This document shows, in pieces, positions 25,175 through 33,794 of a DNA stretch of 52,697 bases (positions are counted from its first letter, which is position 1; the number at the start of each line of letters is the position of its first letter). Position numbers and translations under genes: made by a program. This DNA comes from Vibrio sp. Isolate34 (lineage in GTDB: Bacteria; Pseudomonadota; Gammaproteobacteria; Enterobacterales; Vibrionaceae): assembly GCF_022397915.1 (NCBI RefSeq), contig NZ_JAKEUO010000003.1:1820-54516 (forward strand). The letters run 5' to 3'. The notes below the pieces were generated by a model. The model searched no databases. It was not told where the DNA came from and saw nothing but the letters and a program-made list of their open reading frames with translations.

Positions 25175-26215
25175 TTAGCCGTTGTTTACTTGCTTTGCTA
25201 GCTCAGCGGCTTTTTTCTTTGCACGTTTAGCGGCGTCTTTTTCAGCCAGTTTTTTTAAACCTGCTTTGGTGTAAGCCGTGCCTGTCGCGTGGGCGATATC
25301 ACGAATCACATCCCACTCTTCTTTGTAGCTGATTGGCGAGAAACGGTCTGCACCTTTGAATGATGCACTCATCTCTGGTGTGAAGCGGTAGCTGAAGAAA
25401 GCTTCGTTGATCTTCTCAACTAGCTCTGGTTTTAGGTTGTAAGCGTAACCGAAAGCAGACGTTGGGAAGCGTGGGCTACGGTAGATGATCTTGAGTTCAG
25501 AATCATCAACACGACCTGCTGCCACCATACGGTCGTACACGTCAGATGCCACAGGTGCTGCATCATAGTCTCCGTTGAAGACACCTAGGATAGATTGGTC
25601 ATGCTTACCTGAGTAAAGCACTTTGTAGTCTTCATCTGGTACTAACCCTTTAGCTGGAAATAACGCACGAGGAGCTAGGTTGCCAGAGTTTGATGATGCA
25701 GAAGTGTGTGCAACCTTTTTGCCTTTTAGATCAGCCATGGTGTTGATGCCACTGTCTTTACGCACAATGGTGATCAGATTGTAGCCTTGGAAACCAGACT
25801 CATCGCCTTTCACTGCAATTGGAACGTAACCCGCTAGGTTAACCGCGTAGCCAGTTGGGCCCGTAGAGAAACCAGCTACGTGCAAACGACCAGAACGCAT
25901 CGCTTCTACTTGTGCAGAGTTCGAGTGCACCGTGTAGTAAATCACTCGCTTACCTGTAATTTTACTTAGGTGAGCTTGGAAGTCGGCAAACGCATCTTTG
26001 TATAGCGCAGGGTCTTCTACTGGTGTGTAGGTGAACACAAGCGTACTTGGGTCATTCCACTCATCTGGATTCTTTGGCGAATCTGCCACCAAATCTTGGT
26101 TTTCATCACAGTATCGATCGTCTAACACACCACGGCTAGAGCAGTCGCTTGCCATAGCCATTGAAGGAAGTAGTAATGAGCTAGCGATTAACAGTCCTTT
26201 AACACTGATTTTCAT
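25175..26215 (-). CDS. phnD: Phosphonate-type ABC transporter substrate-binding protein
   Basis: A 346-residue periplasmic protein with a signal peptide (MKISVKGLLIASSLLLPSMAMA). The mature part follows the PhnD/PtxB fold: FTYTPVEDPALYKDAFADF, SNSAQVEAMRSGRLHVAGFS, the ligand loop KKVAHTSASSNSGNLAPRALF (the SxSxSG cluster binds the phosphonate oxygens) and YDAAPVASDVYDRM. The tail is very rich in Ala/Lys. Start ATG at 26215 has AAGG 8 nt upstream. It is first in phnD-phnC-phnE-phnE and has a sigma-54 promoter. Ligand class (phosphonate, phosphite or phosphate ester) is not determined. Confidence 0.93.
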   Translation of the reverse strand: MKISVKGLLIASSLLLPSMAMASDCSSRGVLDDRYCDENQDLVADSPKNPDEWNDPSTLVFTYTPVEDPALYKDAFADFQAHLSKITGKRVIYYTVHSNSAQVEAMRSGRLHVAGFSTGPTGYAVNLAGYVPIAVKGDESGFQGYNLITIVRKDSGINTMADLKGKKVAHTSASSNSGNLAPRALFPAKGLVPDEDYKVLYSGKHDQSILGVFNGDYDAAPVASDVYDRMVAAGRVDDSELKIIYRSPRFPTSAFGYAYNLKPELVEKINEAFFSYRFTPEMSASFKGADRFSPISYKEEWDVIRDIAHATGTAYTKAGLKKLAEKDAAKRAKKKAAELAKQVNNG

Positions 26216-26260
26216 ATTCAAACCTTACTTTTACTTATTGTTGAAAGTCACCGTCACTAT

Positions 26261-26276
26261 TGCAGCCTTTGTGCCA
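26261..26276 (-). promoter_or_regulatory. Sigma-54 promoter of phnD
   Basis: On the minus strand TGGCACAAAGGCTGCA; -24 TGGCAC and -12 CTGCA fit the consensus with a single mismatch in the -12 block and the correct 12-bp GG-to-GC distance. Predicted start near 26251, 35 nt before the ATG. Confidence 0.8.
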
Positions 26277-26338
26277 TATTTTTATTCATTTAAATTCAAC
26301 AACTTAAATAAACAACCAAATTCAACAATCTATTTTGA

Positions 26339-26386
26339 GTCATTCATGTCCAACCCAGATGCTTGTATTTGGGTCATTTATGTCCC
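26339..26386 (-). promoter_or_regulatory. Candidate activator sites upstream of phnD
   Basis: Two copies of GTCATTyATGTCC (26339-26351 and 26373-26385), 34 bp apart. The second is an almost perfect palindrome GGGTCAT-TT-ATGTCCC. They lie 63-110 bp upstream of the -24 element, where an enhancer-binding protein would bind. Confidence 0.5.
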
Positions 26387-26397
26387 ATCGATTTTGT

Positions 26398-26424
26398 GGT
26401 AAAAAAAGAGCCCGAAGGCTCTTT
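26398..26424 (-). terminator. Terminator after the glycerophosphodiesterase gene
   Basis: AAAGAGCC (26405-26412) and GGCTCTTT (26417-26424) with a TTCG tetraloop on the minus strand, followed by seven T. Confidence 0.9.
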
Positions 26425-26469
26425 GGTTCACTGCTTTTTCTCTTATTATTCTTCAATAATCCAGATAAC

Positions 26470-27690
26470 TTAGGCGTCGCTATCCATGCAGTTTGCGTAG
26501 TAAGTTACCGTTGCTGGCCAGTCACTGAATACGCCCATCACACCTACATCTTGTGCCAACACATCGAGCATTTTCATCATGTCGCCATCATTGTTGATGC
26601 CATCTTTCACGCTCTTGTAGTACCAACCGCCGCCTTGCGCTAGTGGGCCTGAACGCTCCAGAGTCCATGCGATAATGTCGAGGTCTGCATCTTTAGCGAG
26701 CTTAGCGTAATTAGATGCAACCAGTTCGTTATTCTCATCTAAATCAACCAGAGCAAACAGAGGTGGCGCGATGATGTTTACACCCGCATCGTGCAGCTCT
26801 TTCATGTTCTCAACAGAAGCGACAAAGTCCGCTTGCTCGTATACACGGTCATCAAGATACACGGCTTGTTTACCGAATTTTGGGGCTGCTTTGATCCAGT
26901 ACTTCACGTCATCCAGGTTGAACGATTGCAAGTAAGCCTCTGAAGGTGCAAAGCCCGCTTCTTTTAATTCATCCACCAACTTTTGCGCGTACATCTCTTG
27001 GCTGAAACCATTGAAAGGCATTTCAACCGCTGCCGATTTCAATTCAGGAGTCACCTTTACGCCGTGCTCTTTAAACAGCGCCGCACTTTCTGCGTGTGTC
27101 ATCAACGTCCCGCTCTGGCTGTATAGATCCGTTCGCCAACCCGGAGTACCGTTCATGTACTCTTCGACTGTGGTTGCTTTCGGGTTCGCCCCATCCATTT
27201 TTCCTTTTAACGTCTTAAACTCCGCCAGCGTGAAATCGGAAGTACGACACTCAACCTGAGCATCTTCACCTGTCGCAGGGTTCGCAGGTTTAAATGGAAC
27301 TGAACATTTCTTAACAAGCTCTGGGTGAGCCAATACATCGGTCGTGGTGTGCAGGTCACTTTGAGAATGTCGACACACCAATTCCTTATCTTTAGTGAAA
27401 GTGACATCACACTCTACGACACCGGCTCCCATCTGAATCGCCGCTAAGTAAGATTCTTTAGTGTGCTCGGGAAACTGCATTGCAGCTCCACGATGCCCAA
27501 TAGAAAAATCACTACGATGAAAAGGCCCTTCGCTACAACTGAGCAGCTTGGTTTTCAAAGGGCTCTCGTCCATATTGTTGACTAAAAAGAGGGGACGAGG
27601 TCCTAGGTTTGCTGACTCTGTCGCCGCCCATGCTGTCATTGAGCTAACGCCGAGTATCAGAGCAATCGAACCTTTCAGTATTTGCTTCAT
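26470..27690 (-). CDS. glpQ: Periplasmic glycerophosphodiester phosphodiesterase
   Basis: A 406-residue exported enzyme with a signal peptide ([22 protein letters not shown]). The GDPD catalytic core is [21 protein letters not shown], then [19 protein letters not shown]: His-Arg, Glu, Glu-x-Asp and the second His that bind calcium and substrate. Later VTPELKS and the C-terminal [13 protein letters not shown] complete the TIM barrel. It is longer than E. coli GlpQ (358) and has several Cys. It would hydrolyse glycerophosphodiesters or similar esters to glycerol 3-phosphate in the periplasm. ATG at 27690 has AAGGAG 8 nt upstream. It has its own sigma-54 promoter like phnD. Confidence 0.88.
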   Translation of the reverse strand: MKQILKGSIALILGVSSMTAWAATESANLGPRPLFLVNNMDESPLKTKLLSCSEGPFHRSDFSIGHRGAAMQFPEHTKESYLAAIQMGAGVVECDVTFTKDKELVCRHSQSDLHTTTDVLAHPELVKKCSVPFKPANPATGEDAQVECRTSDFTLAEFKTLKGKMDGANPKATTVEEYMNGTPGWRTDLYSQSGTLMTHAESAALFKEHGVKVTPELKSAAVEMPFNGFSQEMYAQKLVDELKEAGFAPSEAYLQSFNLDDVKYWIKAAPKFGKQAVYLDDRVYEQADFVASVENMKELHDAGVNIIAPPLFALVDLDENNELVASNYAKLAKDADLDIIAWTLERSGPLAQGGGWYYKSVKDGINNDGDMMKMLDVLAQDVGVMGVFSDWPATVTYYANCMDSDA

Positions 27691-27796
27691 GTTTGTATCT
27701 CCTTGCAACAAGCAATTATTTTTCTAATTTCCTTAATCCGGTCATTTCTATTTTTCTGAGATGACCTCATGTGGGCTGATGCCACAATGTTGGGAT

Positions 27797-27812
27797 TGCA
27801 CGCTTTGTGCCA
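27797..27812 (-). promoter_or_regulatory. Sigma-54 promoter of the glycerophosphodiesterase gene
   Basis: On the minus strand TGGCACAAAGCGTGCA: consensus -24 and a -12 block with one mismatch, correct spacing. Ten of the first eleven bases equal those of the phnD promoter. Predicted start near 27787, leader about 97 nt. An inverted repeat GGTCAT-N15-ATGACC (27740-27766) lies in that leader. Confidence 0.8.
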
Positions 27813-27852
27813 AATATTAAAACTCTTTTATTACAATCACTTGAAAAGGTTA

Positions 27853-27890
27853 GTCATTCGACTAAATGATAAATGGGTCATTGTTGTCTT
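27853..27890 (-). promoter_or_regulatory. Candidate activator sites upstream of the glycerophosphodiesterase gene
   Basis: AGTCATTCGACT (27852-27863, palindrome AGTC-ATTC-GACT) and GGGTCATTGTTGTC (27875-27889), each containing the GTCATT core also seen upstream of phnD. They begin about 40 bp upstream of the -24 element. Confidence 0.4.
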
Positions 27891-27959
27891 GTGCTTTTTC
27901 TTCCGCTTTGTCTTTTGGTTTATGTTTGCTCTTTGCTCCTCAAGAACCAAGTTAATGAA

Positions 27960-29312
27960 TTAGGCTTTAAAGCTCTCTTTATCCAACTGGTGTTTCTTCA
28001 TTTTTCGATAAAGCGTTTTTCGGGGCAGATTCAGCTTGCTTGATACCTCATTGATATTGCCTGCGCTCTCTATCAAGGCTTCGGTTAATACATTTCTCTC
28101 GTACTGCTCCATCTGCTTTTCAAAGGCGAAATCTTCCCCAGTCGATTCACAAATTGGCGATTGCAGATCAAAGCCATCGCCGACAATACCGAGTACAAAT
28201 CGGTCGGCAACATTACGTAACTCACGTACGTTTCCAGGCCATTCATGTCGGCATAGCTGCTGAATTTGTTCCGGATAAATCGTCGAAGGACGTGTCTTGT
28301 ATTTGTGGCTTGCTTGAATCACAAAGTGGCGGAACAATACCTGAATGTCCTCTTTGCGTTGGCGCAGTGGCGGGAGGGTAAGGCTGGCAATATTTAAGCG
28401 ATAGAAGAGATCGGCTCTAAATTCACCGGATTCACTGAGGCTTGCGAGGTCAGCTTTACTGGCAGCGACGACTACAATATCGACAGGTATCAATTCATTG
28501 CCACCAACACGCTCGATCACTCGTTCTTGAATCACACGTAGCAACTTAATCTGCACTGCAATCGGCATGCTTTCAATTTCATCAAGGAAAAGAGTGCCAC
28601 CATTGGCTTGTTCTATTTTGCCGATGCGTTTCTTATTGGCACTGGTAAACGAGCCCGCTTCATGACCAAACAGCTCACTCTCAATAATGCTCTCTGTCAT
28701 GCCACCACTGTTTATTGCGACAAACGGCTTTGCCTTACGACGGCTAAATTGATGTAAGGCGCGAGCAATCACCTCTTTGCCCGTTCCAGTCTCGCCGTTA
28801 ATGATGGTGTCGACGCCAGTATGAGAGAGCGCAAGCACTTGCTTACGTATGGTGGCCATCGCTTTGGATTGCCCGATAACCACAGATTCAATCGGTAGTT
28901 CTGTATCCTGTGCGTCGTCTAACGTTGCAGGGCTGTTGTGCTGACACTGTGCCAACGCCAAGTCGAGCTTTTCTACCAACTCACTGGCATTGAGGGGTTT
29001 CTCCAGAAAGTCGAACGCACCCAACTTCATCGCCTCGATTGCCATAGGAATATCACCATGCCCGCTCATCAGTAATACCGGAACATTGGCTGCGCGATGT
29101 TGGATTGAGCTCAACAACGTAAGCCCGTCGACTTGTGGCATTCGCACATCACACAACACCACCGACAGACTGTTTGCTTTGAGGGATTTTAGGCCAAGGT
29201 TTGGGTCGGTAAAGCTAGTGACACGGAAACCCTCGAGTTCCAACATTTCACTCACGGCTTCAACGACGTCGGTTTCATCGTCGATAAGAACTATGTGTTT
29301 TTCTGAAGTCAT
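27960..29312 (-). CDS. Sigma-54-dependent response regulator (DctD/NtrC class)
   Basis: A 450-residue activator. Receiver domain 1-120 with phospho-acceptor Asp 55 (LCDVRMP) and Lys 105. AAA+ domain about 143-375: Walker A GETGTGKE (173-180), Walker B LFLDE (241-245), sensor residues LFYRLNIASL and PPLRQRKEDI. The loop that touches sigma-54 is normally GAFTGA; here it reads GSFTSA (220-225), keeping Phe and Thr. A Fis-type helix-turn-helix (NINEVSSKLNLPRKTLYRKMK) ends the protein. It overlaps the kinase gene by 4 nt (ATGA). Next to two sigma-54 promoters, it is the likely activator of phnD and the phosphodiesterase gene. Confidence 0.92.
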   Translation of the reverse strand: MTSEKHIVLIDDETDVVEAVSEMLELEGFRVTSFTDPNLGLKSLKANSLSVVLCDVRMPQVDGLTLLSSIQHRAANVPVLLMSGHGDIPMAIEAMKLGAFDFLEKPLNASELVEKLDLALAQCQHNSPATLDDAQDTELPIESVVIGQSKAMATIRKQVLALSHTGVDTIINGETGTGKEVIARALHQFSRRKAKPFVAINSGGMTESIIESELFGHEAGSFTSANKKRIGKIEQANGGTLFLDEIESMPIAVQIKLLRVIQERVIERVGGNELIPVDIVVVAASKADLASLSESGEFRADLFYRLNIASLTLPPLRQRKEDIQVLFRHFVIQASHKYKTRPSTIYPEQIQQLCRHEWPGNVRELRNVADRFVLGIVGDGFDLQSPICESTGEDFAFEKQMEQYERNVLTEALIESAGNINEVSSKLNLPRKTLYRKMKKHQLDKESFKA

Positions 29313-31282
29313 GAGTTTGTGCCTTTTGGTAGAGTGACGATAAAAGTGGTGCCTTGGTGTTCAACCGATTCGACGTGAATCGAGCCACCAAAGTCTTTAA
29401 TTATGTTGAATGCGATAGACAAGCCGAGGCCGAGTCCTTTGCCTGTGGTCTTGCGGGTATAAAACGGATCAAACAGGTAAGGAATGTCTTCTTCGGGTAT
29501 CCCTAATCCATTATCTTTAACTGATATCTGAATGGAGTTCAGGTGCTCTTGAGTGGAGATGTTAAGCTGAGGTTGATCTCTATGTTCAACTGCATCCAGC
29601 GCATTGCTGATCAAATTCACCAGCACCTGCTCTAAGCGAATGCTGTTAGCTCGCACCAATTGGTCGCATTGTGGGGAATAGTGAATTAACACTCTACTTT
29701 GTCGAGTTTCAAAGAGATCTATCGCATCGCCAATCACCGTATCCAACTCAACATTATCAATTTTGCCGTCACTCTTGCGTGAGAAGGCTTTCAAGTGACG
29801 TGTAATCGCAGCCACTTTATCTAATAGGATCTCGATCTTTTTCAGGTTCTCTTCTGCTCTGTCTGGCCTTTGCTTACCTAACCATAATTGAGCACTTCGA
29901 ACGTGACTGTTTACTGCGGTCAGAGGTTGATTGATCTCGTGCGTGATCCCGACACTTAATTGCCCTAACGCGGCCAGTTTTCCGGCTTGAATGAGCTCAT
30001 CCTGAGTAACACGTAGCTTGGCCTCAGCTAAGGTGCGTTCTTCCACCTCAGCCTCCAATTTGCGGTTGGTTTGCTTGACCACTTTGGCTGTAGTTTGAAA
30101 TACCTTTAGGTACTTAGCCATTTGCGTCACTTCATCTTTGCCACGAATCGCGACTTCGGTATCTAAATGGCCTGTAGAAATCGCGAACATGTTGTCTTTA
30201 AGCTGTAATAGCCTTTCTAAAATACTCTTGCGCACATAGAACCATGAAATAGCTGCAGCGGCTAAAACACTAAAAAGAGAGAGAAAAAGTGATAAACGTT
30301 GGTTGGATTGCAAAGAGTGTTGCGCCTGCTGAATCGACTGATCAATATTGCGGTTCACTTGGCTGGTGTTGCGTTCGATTTGCACCGTTAACTGATTCAA
30401 ATGCTCACGGCTGTTTTGTAAGAAATACTGCTCTTGATAAAGGTGATCGAGCGCTTTGTTTTTCAGCCCATACAAGCTGCTATCACTTGAAGCTAGGTTG
30501 TAAATTACGGTGAGCTGATGGTCCAGTGTTGGAAATTCACTTCTTAGATCGCCACTTACCCAAAGCTGCCACCACTCTTCTCCAACCTGCTCTAATCGTA
30601 AGCTGGTGTAATCCAGCTCATTAAAGCTCGAGTCGTTATACAGTTTTTCTACCAAGCCTAATTGGTAGTACAGCAGGGACTTTAATTGCGTGTATTGAAC
30701 CTGCTCTTTGGCTGAATCAGGCAAGCTATCGAGGGAATCACTGGCTTGCTGCAATAAGGGATAAAAACCTTCGAGTAGATTACGAAGTTCTTGGTTGAGC
30801 TGCTCTGATTCAATCTCACTTTGGTACAACAGACTGAGGCTATTGTTAACTTGGGCGATAAGATCTTTAAAATAGGAGTGGTAATCGGTGAATTTCACCA
30901 TAACGCTATTCATGACTGAAATAGCATCTTCAATTTTGAGCATCGCTTGTTTGCGCTCTAAATTGGATTCGGCATCACTGAGTTGCGATGAGGTTGTGAT
31001 AATGACACGCACCATGTCATTGAGGCGAGCCGCGTTATCTAAAGCGGGGATTTCACTCTCTTTTAGCTCAACAAGGCGTTGATTTAGGTTATCAAAGGTG
31101 AAACTGGAGACTACCGAGAGGAAGATGGTAGTCATCGATAACATGGCTAACGCCAGCACCAAACGCAACTCTATGCCTTTCCAGCCAAACCACTTACGAC
31201 GCGGAATCTTGATCGGAAATGGACGTTCAAAACTGTCCTTGTTGTCTACCACCTCTGAGACACGACTACTCACTCGCCCCAC
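29309..31282 (-). CDS. Membrane sensor histidine kinase
   Basis: A 657-residue kinase. Transmembrane helices at about 40-62 and 332-350 enclose a 270-residue periplasmic domain predicted to be all-helical. A HAMP linker (about 351-405) and short coiled coil lead to the dimerisation domain with phospho-acceptor His 448 (GITHEINQPL), and the ATPase domain has N box NLISNALDAV, G1 DNGLGIP, F box PFYTRKTTGKGLGLGLS. The size and all-helical sensor recall PgtB of the Salmonella phosphoglycerate system more than the PAS-type sensor of DctB. It is the first gene of a two-gene operon with the sigma-54 response regulator. Ligand probably an organophosphorus compound, inferred from neighbours. Confidence 0.92.
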   Translation of the reverse strand: MGRVSSRVSEVVDNKDSFERPFPIKIPRRKWFGWKGIELRLVLALAMLSMTTIFLSVVSSFTFDNLNQRLVELKESEIPALDNAARLNDMVRVIITTSSQLSDAESNLERKQAMLKIEDAISVMNSVMVKFTDYHSYFKDLIAQVNNSLSLLYQSEIESEQLNQELRNLLEGFYPLLQQASDSLDSLPDSAKEQVQYTQLKSLLYYQLGLVEKLYNDSSFNELDYTSLRLEQVGEEWWQLWVSGDLRSEFPTLDHQLTVIYNLASSDSSLYGLKNKALDHLYQEQYFLQNSREHLNQLTVQIERNTSQVNRNIDQSIQQAQHSLQSNQRLSLFLSLFSVLAAAAISWFYVRKSILERLLQLKDNMFAISTGHLDTEVAIRGKDEVTQMAKYLKVFQTTAKVVKQTNRKLEAEVEERTLAEAKLRVTQDELIQAGKLAALGQLSVGITHEINQPLTAVNSHVRSAQLWLGKQRPDRAEENLKKIEILLDKVAAITRHLKAFSRKSDGKIDNVELDTVIGDAIDLFETRQSRVLIHYSPQCDQLVRANSIRLEQVLVNLISNALDAVEHRDQPQLNISTQEHLNSIQISVKDNGLGIPEEDIPYLFDPFYTRKTTGKGLGLGLSIAFNIIKDFGGSIHVESVEHQGTTFIVTLPKGTNS

Positions 31283-31502
31283 CTTCTTCTCATCAAAAAC
31301 AAACAGTAAAGGTCAATGATTCAATCAGTTAGGTGGTTAGCCTGACTTAAAGCCACTTCAAATAGTTTTAGTGAAACTATGAAAGCAAGAGTAATCATTA
31401 ACATTTCACATAAAACACCATAACAATTATTTTATAAACCCCAGACTGTCTATTTTGAGAGAGAAGAAAGTGACTTCACCGACAGAAACGTGATTACTTT
31501 AT

Positions 31503-31541
31503 CAATAGAAAAAATCGCATAGGCTTTCACCTATGCGATTT
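31503..31541 (-). terminator. Terminator of the dgcN-dgcA unit
   Basis: AAATCGCATAGG (31512-31523) and CCTATGCGATTT (31530-31541), 12-bp stem, with T-rich sequence after it on the minus strand. The rest of 31283-31502 must hold the promoter of the kinase operon; I see no clear element there. Confidence 0.85.
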
Positions 31542-31581
31542 CATTAGTATTACGTCAATTTAATGGTCGAGACTCAACGAG

Positions 31582-32568
31582 TTAAAGAATGATCATCCCA
31601 TCTCGATAAGTCAGTGCTGGCGAAACGTCTTGACCAAGTAATACAGGGCCGTCGAGGTCGACAATCTCAGATTGTACGGCGATAGGCAGCGCAGCACGCA
31701 TGGCAAGTGAAGTGCCAAGCATACAGCCCGACATCAGAGTAAAGCCAAGCCTTTGCGCTTCTTCGGCTAGTGCTAATGCTTCTGTCAAACCACCTGTTTT
31801 ATCAAGCTTGATGTTGACCATTTCATACTTGCCCAACAACGAAGACAGTTGAGAAGTGGTATGGCAGCTTTCATCAGCACACAGTGGGATAGGATGCTTG
31901 ATGTGTGCCAGCGAGGCATCATGCTGTTGTGGTAAAGGTTGCTCGATCATCGCGATATCAAGCTCAGTCAGTTGATTGAACAATTCTTCGAGATTCAATC
32001 CAGTCCACGCTTCATTAGCATCCAGTACAATTTTAACACCTGGTGCAGCTTCTCGGACAGCGCGCACGCGTTCTACCACTTGCTCACCATCAAGCTTCAC
32101 TTTTAAGAGTTTCGCACCGTTTGCCACATAATCTCGAGCTTGAGTTGCCATCGCTGCTGGTGTGCCAATCGAGACTGTCATAGCAGTAACAATCTTCGTT
32201 GGTAACTCGAACAAGCTATTAGGAAAGTTCTGGTCGTTCTGCTGCGCTTCAAAATCCCAAAGCGCACAATCGACCGCATTTCGCGCTGCCCCTCCGGTCA
32301 ATAAAGACTGAAGATGATCTCTCAACTCAGCGGGATCGGTAATGCCTCGTTCAAACATGGCTTCAAGTGCGCTAGACGCTTGTTGGATTTGCGCCAATAC
32401 AGACTCTGATGACTCGCCATACCTTGGGTAAGGTGTGCACTCTCCCTGAGCTTGTTTGCCATCATGTTCAATGTAAACACGAACAACGTGACACTCAGTT
32501 CGGCTGCCTCGAGAGATGCGAAAAGGCGTTTGCATCGCGATAGTAATAGGTTCTGCTGTAATCTTCAT
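31582..32568 (-). CDS. dgcA: N-acetyl-D-glutamate racemase / dipeptide epimerase family (enolase superfamily)
   Basis: A 328-residue enolase-superfamily enzyme of the dipeptide epimerase (YcjG) type. Catalytic Lys residues are in KLLKVKLDGE (KxK, about 153-162) and NIKLDKTGG; metal ligands are in LDANEAW, EQPLP and CADES. Alone it could be read as L-Ala-D/L-Glu epimerase. Its place behind a DUF1611 gene and a LysR gene matches the dgcR-dgcN-dgcA D-glutamate catabolic cluster of marine bacteria, where it racemises N-acetyl-D-glutamate to the L form. Gap to dgcN is 57 bp, so it is co-transcribed. Confidence 0.85.
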   Translation of the reverse strand: MKITAEPITIAMQTPFRISRGSRTECHVVRVYIEHDGKQAQGECTPYPRYGESSESVLAQIQQASSALEAMFERGITDPAELRDHLQSLLTGGAARNAVDCALWDFEAQQNDQNFPNSLFELPTKIVTAMTVSIGTPAAMATQARDYVANGAKLLKVKLDGEQVVERVRAVREAAPGVKIVLDANEAWTGLNLEELFNQLTELDIAMIEQPLPQQHDASLAHIKHPIPLCADESCHTTSQLSSLLGKYEMVNIKLDKTGGLTEALALAEEAQRLGFTLMSGCMLGTSLAMRAALPIAVQSEIVDLDGPVLLGQDVSPALTYRDGMIIL

Positions 32569-32625
32569 AATTTCACTCGGTTGATGTTCGCTTTAACAAA
32601 TGGAAACTTAGAAATGATGAAGTCG

Positions 32626-33633
32626 TTAAAGTGAATGTCGCAAATGATCAGTAATGTGTTGTACACCAAAACGCACAGGGTCCGTCACTGGTACTTGATA
32701 AAGTGTGGTCCATTCTTGGCACAATGCCTCAGCATCTTCAATGCTAATCGCCGATGTGTTCAGGCAGATACCCACCAGCTTCACATCTGGATTTGTTAAT
32801 CGCGCGGCTTGTAAGTTAGCGTCAATCGTCTGTTCTATCGTTGGTAATTTAGCATGCGGAAGGTTGCGAATATGTGGTCGCCCCACTTCATGACATAACA
32901 CCAAAGCATCAGCTTGCGCGCCATGCAACAAACCCAAACTCACACCTGCAAAAGAAGGGTTAAACAATGAACCCTGCCCCTCAATAATGTCCCATTCGTG
33001 GTCGGTAAAATCGGGGCTGATCGCTTCAACCGCGCCAGAAATGAAATCCGCCACCACAGCATCAATTGAAATACCGCTGCCTTCAATCAAGATACCTGTC
33101 TGCCCTGTCGCTTTAAACTGAGCAGAGGTTCCCGCTTCTTTAAGCGACTTTTCAATCGCTAACGCCGAAAACATCTTGCCTACAGAGCAATCGGTACCGA
33201 CCGTAAGAAGGCGCTTACCTTGACGAGGCTTACCATTACCAACCTGAAGAACACCATCAAAATGGCGTACATCATGAAGCTTAGTCAATCCTCGCTGCTG
33301 CATGTCAGCAAGCGGTGAAAATTCGCTCAAGCGTTGGTGCATGCCGGATGCAATCTCAAATCCCATTTCTGCAGCGGCTAATATCGTAGGTTGCCATGAG
33401 TCAGGAATAACGCCGCCCGGGTTTGCAGTGCCAATCACGAGCGTTTTCACCCCCTGCGCTTGTGCCTGTTGTAAGGTCATATCCGCCAAGCCAAGAGAAA
33501 CTGTCTGTTCTGTTAAACGTAATTGGCCGAGGCAGATTTCTGGTCGCCATTGGTGAATACCACGAGCAGTTTTTGCAGCCAATGGGTCAGTAACATCCCC
33601 AAGAAAAAGAAGGTAAGGTTGAGCGATAGACAT
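32626..33633 (-). CDS. dgcN: DUF1611 N-acetyltransferase (D-glutamate N-acetyltransferase)
   Basis: A 335-residue DUF1611 protein. The N-terminal domain (about 1-140) has PYLLFLGDVTDPLAAKTA and VIGTANPGGVIPDSW; the C-terminal domain has a P-loop-like LTVGTDCSVGKMFSALAIE (about 143-161), GQTGILIEGSGISIDAVVADFISG, and IEGQGSLFNPSFAGVSLGLLHG. Members of this family acetylate D-glutamate in marine bacteria, making N-acetyl-D-glutamate for DgcA. ATG at 33633 has AGGA 8 nt upstream; the ATG at 33639 is too close to it. First gene of dgcN-dgcA, with a palindromic operator upstream. Confidence 0.85.
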   Translation of the reverse strand: MSIAQPYLLFLGDVTDPLAAKTARGIHQWRPEICLGQLRLTEQTVSLGLADMTLQQAQAQGVKTLVIGTANPGGVIPDSWQPTILAAAEMGFEIASGMHQRLSEFSPLADMQQRGLTKLHDVRHFDGVLQVGNGKPRQGKRLLTVGTDCSVGKMFSALAIEKSLKEAGTSAQFKATGQTGILIEGSGISIDAVVADFISGAVEAISPDFTDHEWDIIEGQGSLFNPSFAGVSLGLLHGAQADALVLCHEVGRPHIRNLPHAKLPTIEQTIDANLQAARLTNPDVKLVGICLNTSAISIEDAEALCQEWTTLYQVPVTDPVRFGVQHITDHLRHSL

Positions 33634-33718
33634 GAGCATTCCTAATTAATAAGTCCTTGTATGGATTTACTTTAATTAAGAATTTGAGCACTGCCGAATG
33701 CCTATTTATCGCGTGCCT

Positions 33719-33749
33719 ATAACATGATGTTATGGGTAGCTGATGTTAT
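33719..33749. promoter_or_regulatory. Operator candidate upstream of dgcN
   Basis: Perfect palindrome ATAACAT-G-ATGTTAT (33719-33733), flanked by CC and GG, plus a further ATGTTAT half-site at 33743-33749, 16 bp on. It lies about 90 bp upstream of the dgcN ATG, as expected for the LysR regulator encoded next door. Confidence 0.6.
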
Positions 33750-33794
33750 CGGTAGTGATCGGAGACAGTAAAACTATCAGCTAACTGCTCTTAG

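Noticed and set aside
26335..26643. Plus-strand open frame of 102 codons
   Set aside because: Antisense to the end of the glycerophosphodiesterase gene and across its terminator.
27769..27963. Plus-strand open frame of 64 codons with hydrophobic stretch
   Set aside because: Covers the sigma-54 promoter and its upstream motifs; no ribosome site.
31582..32568. Reading dgcA simply as L-Ala-D/L-Glu epimerase of murein recycling
   Set aside because: The catalytic family is the same, but the DUF1611 and LysR neighbours match the D-glutamate cluster, so that role is preferred.
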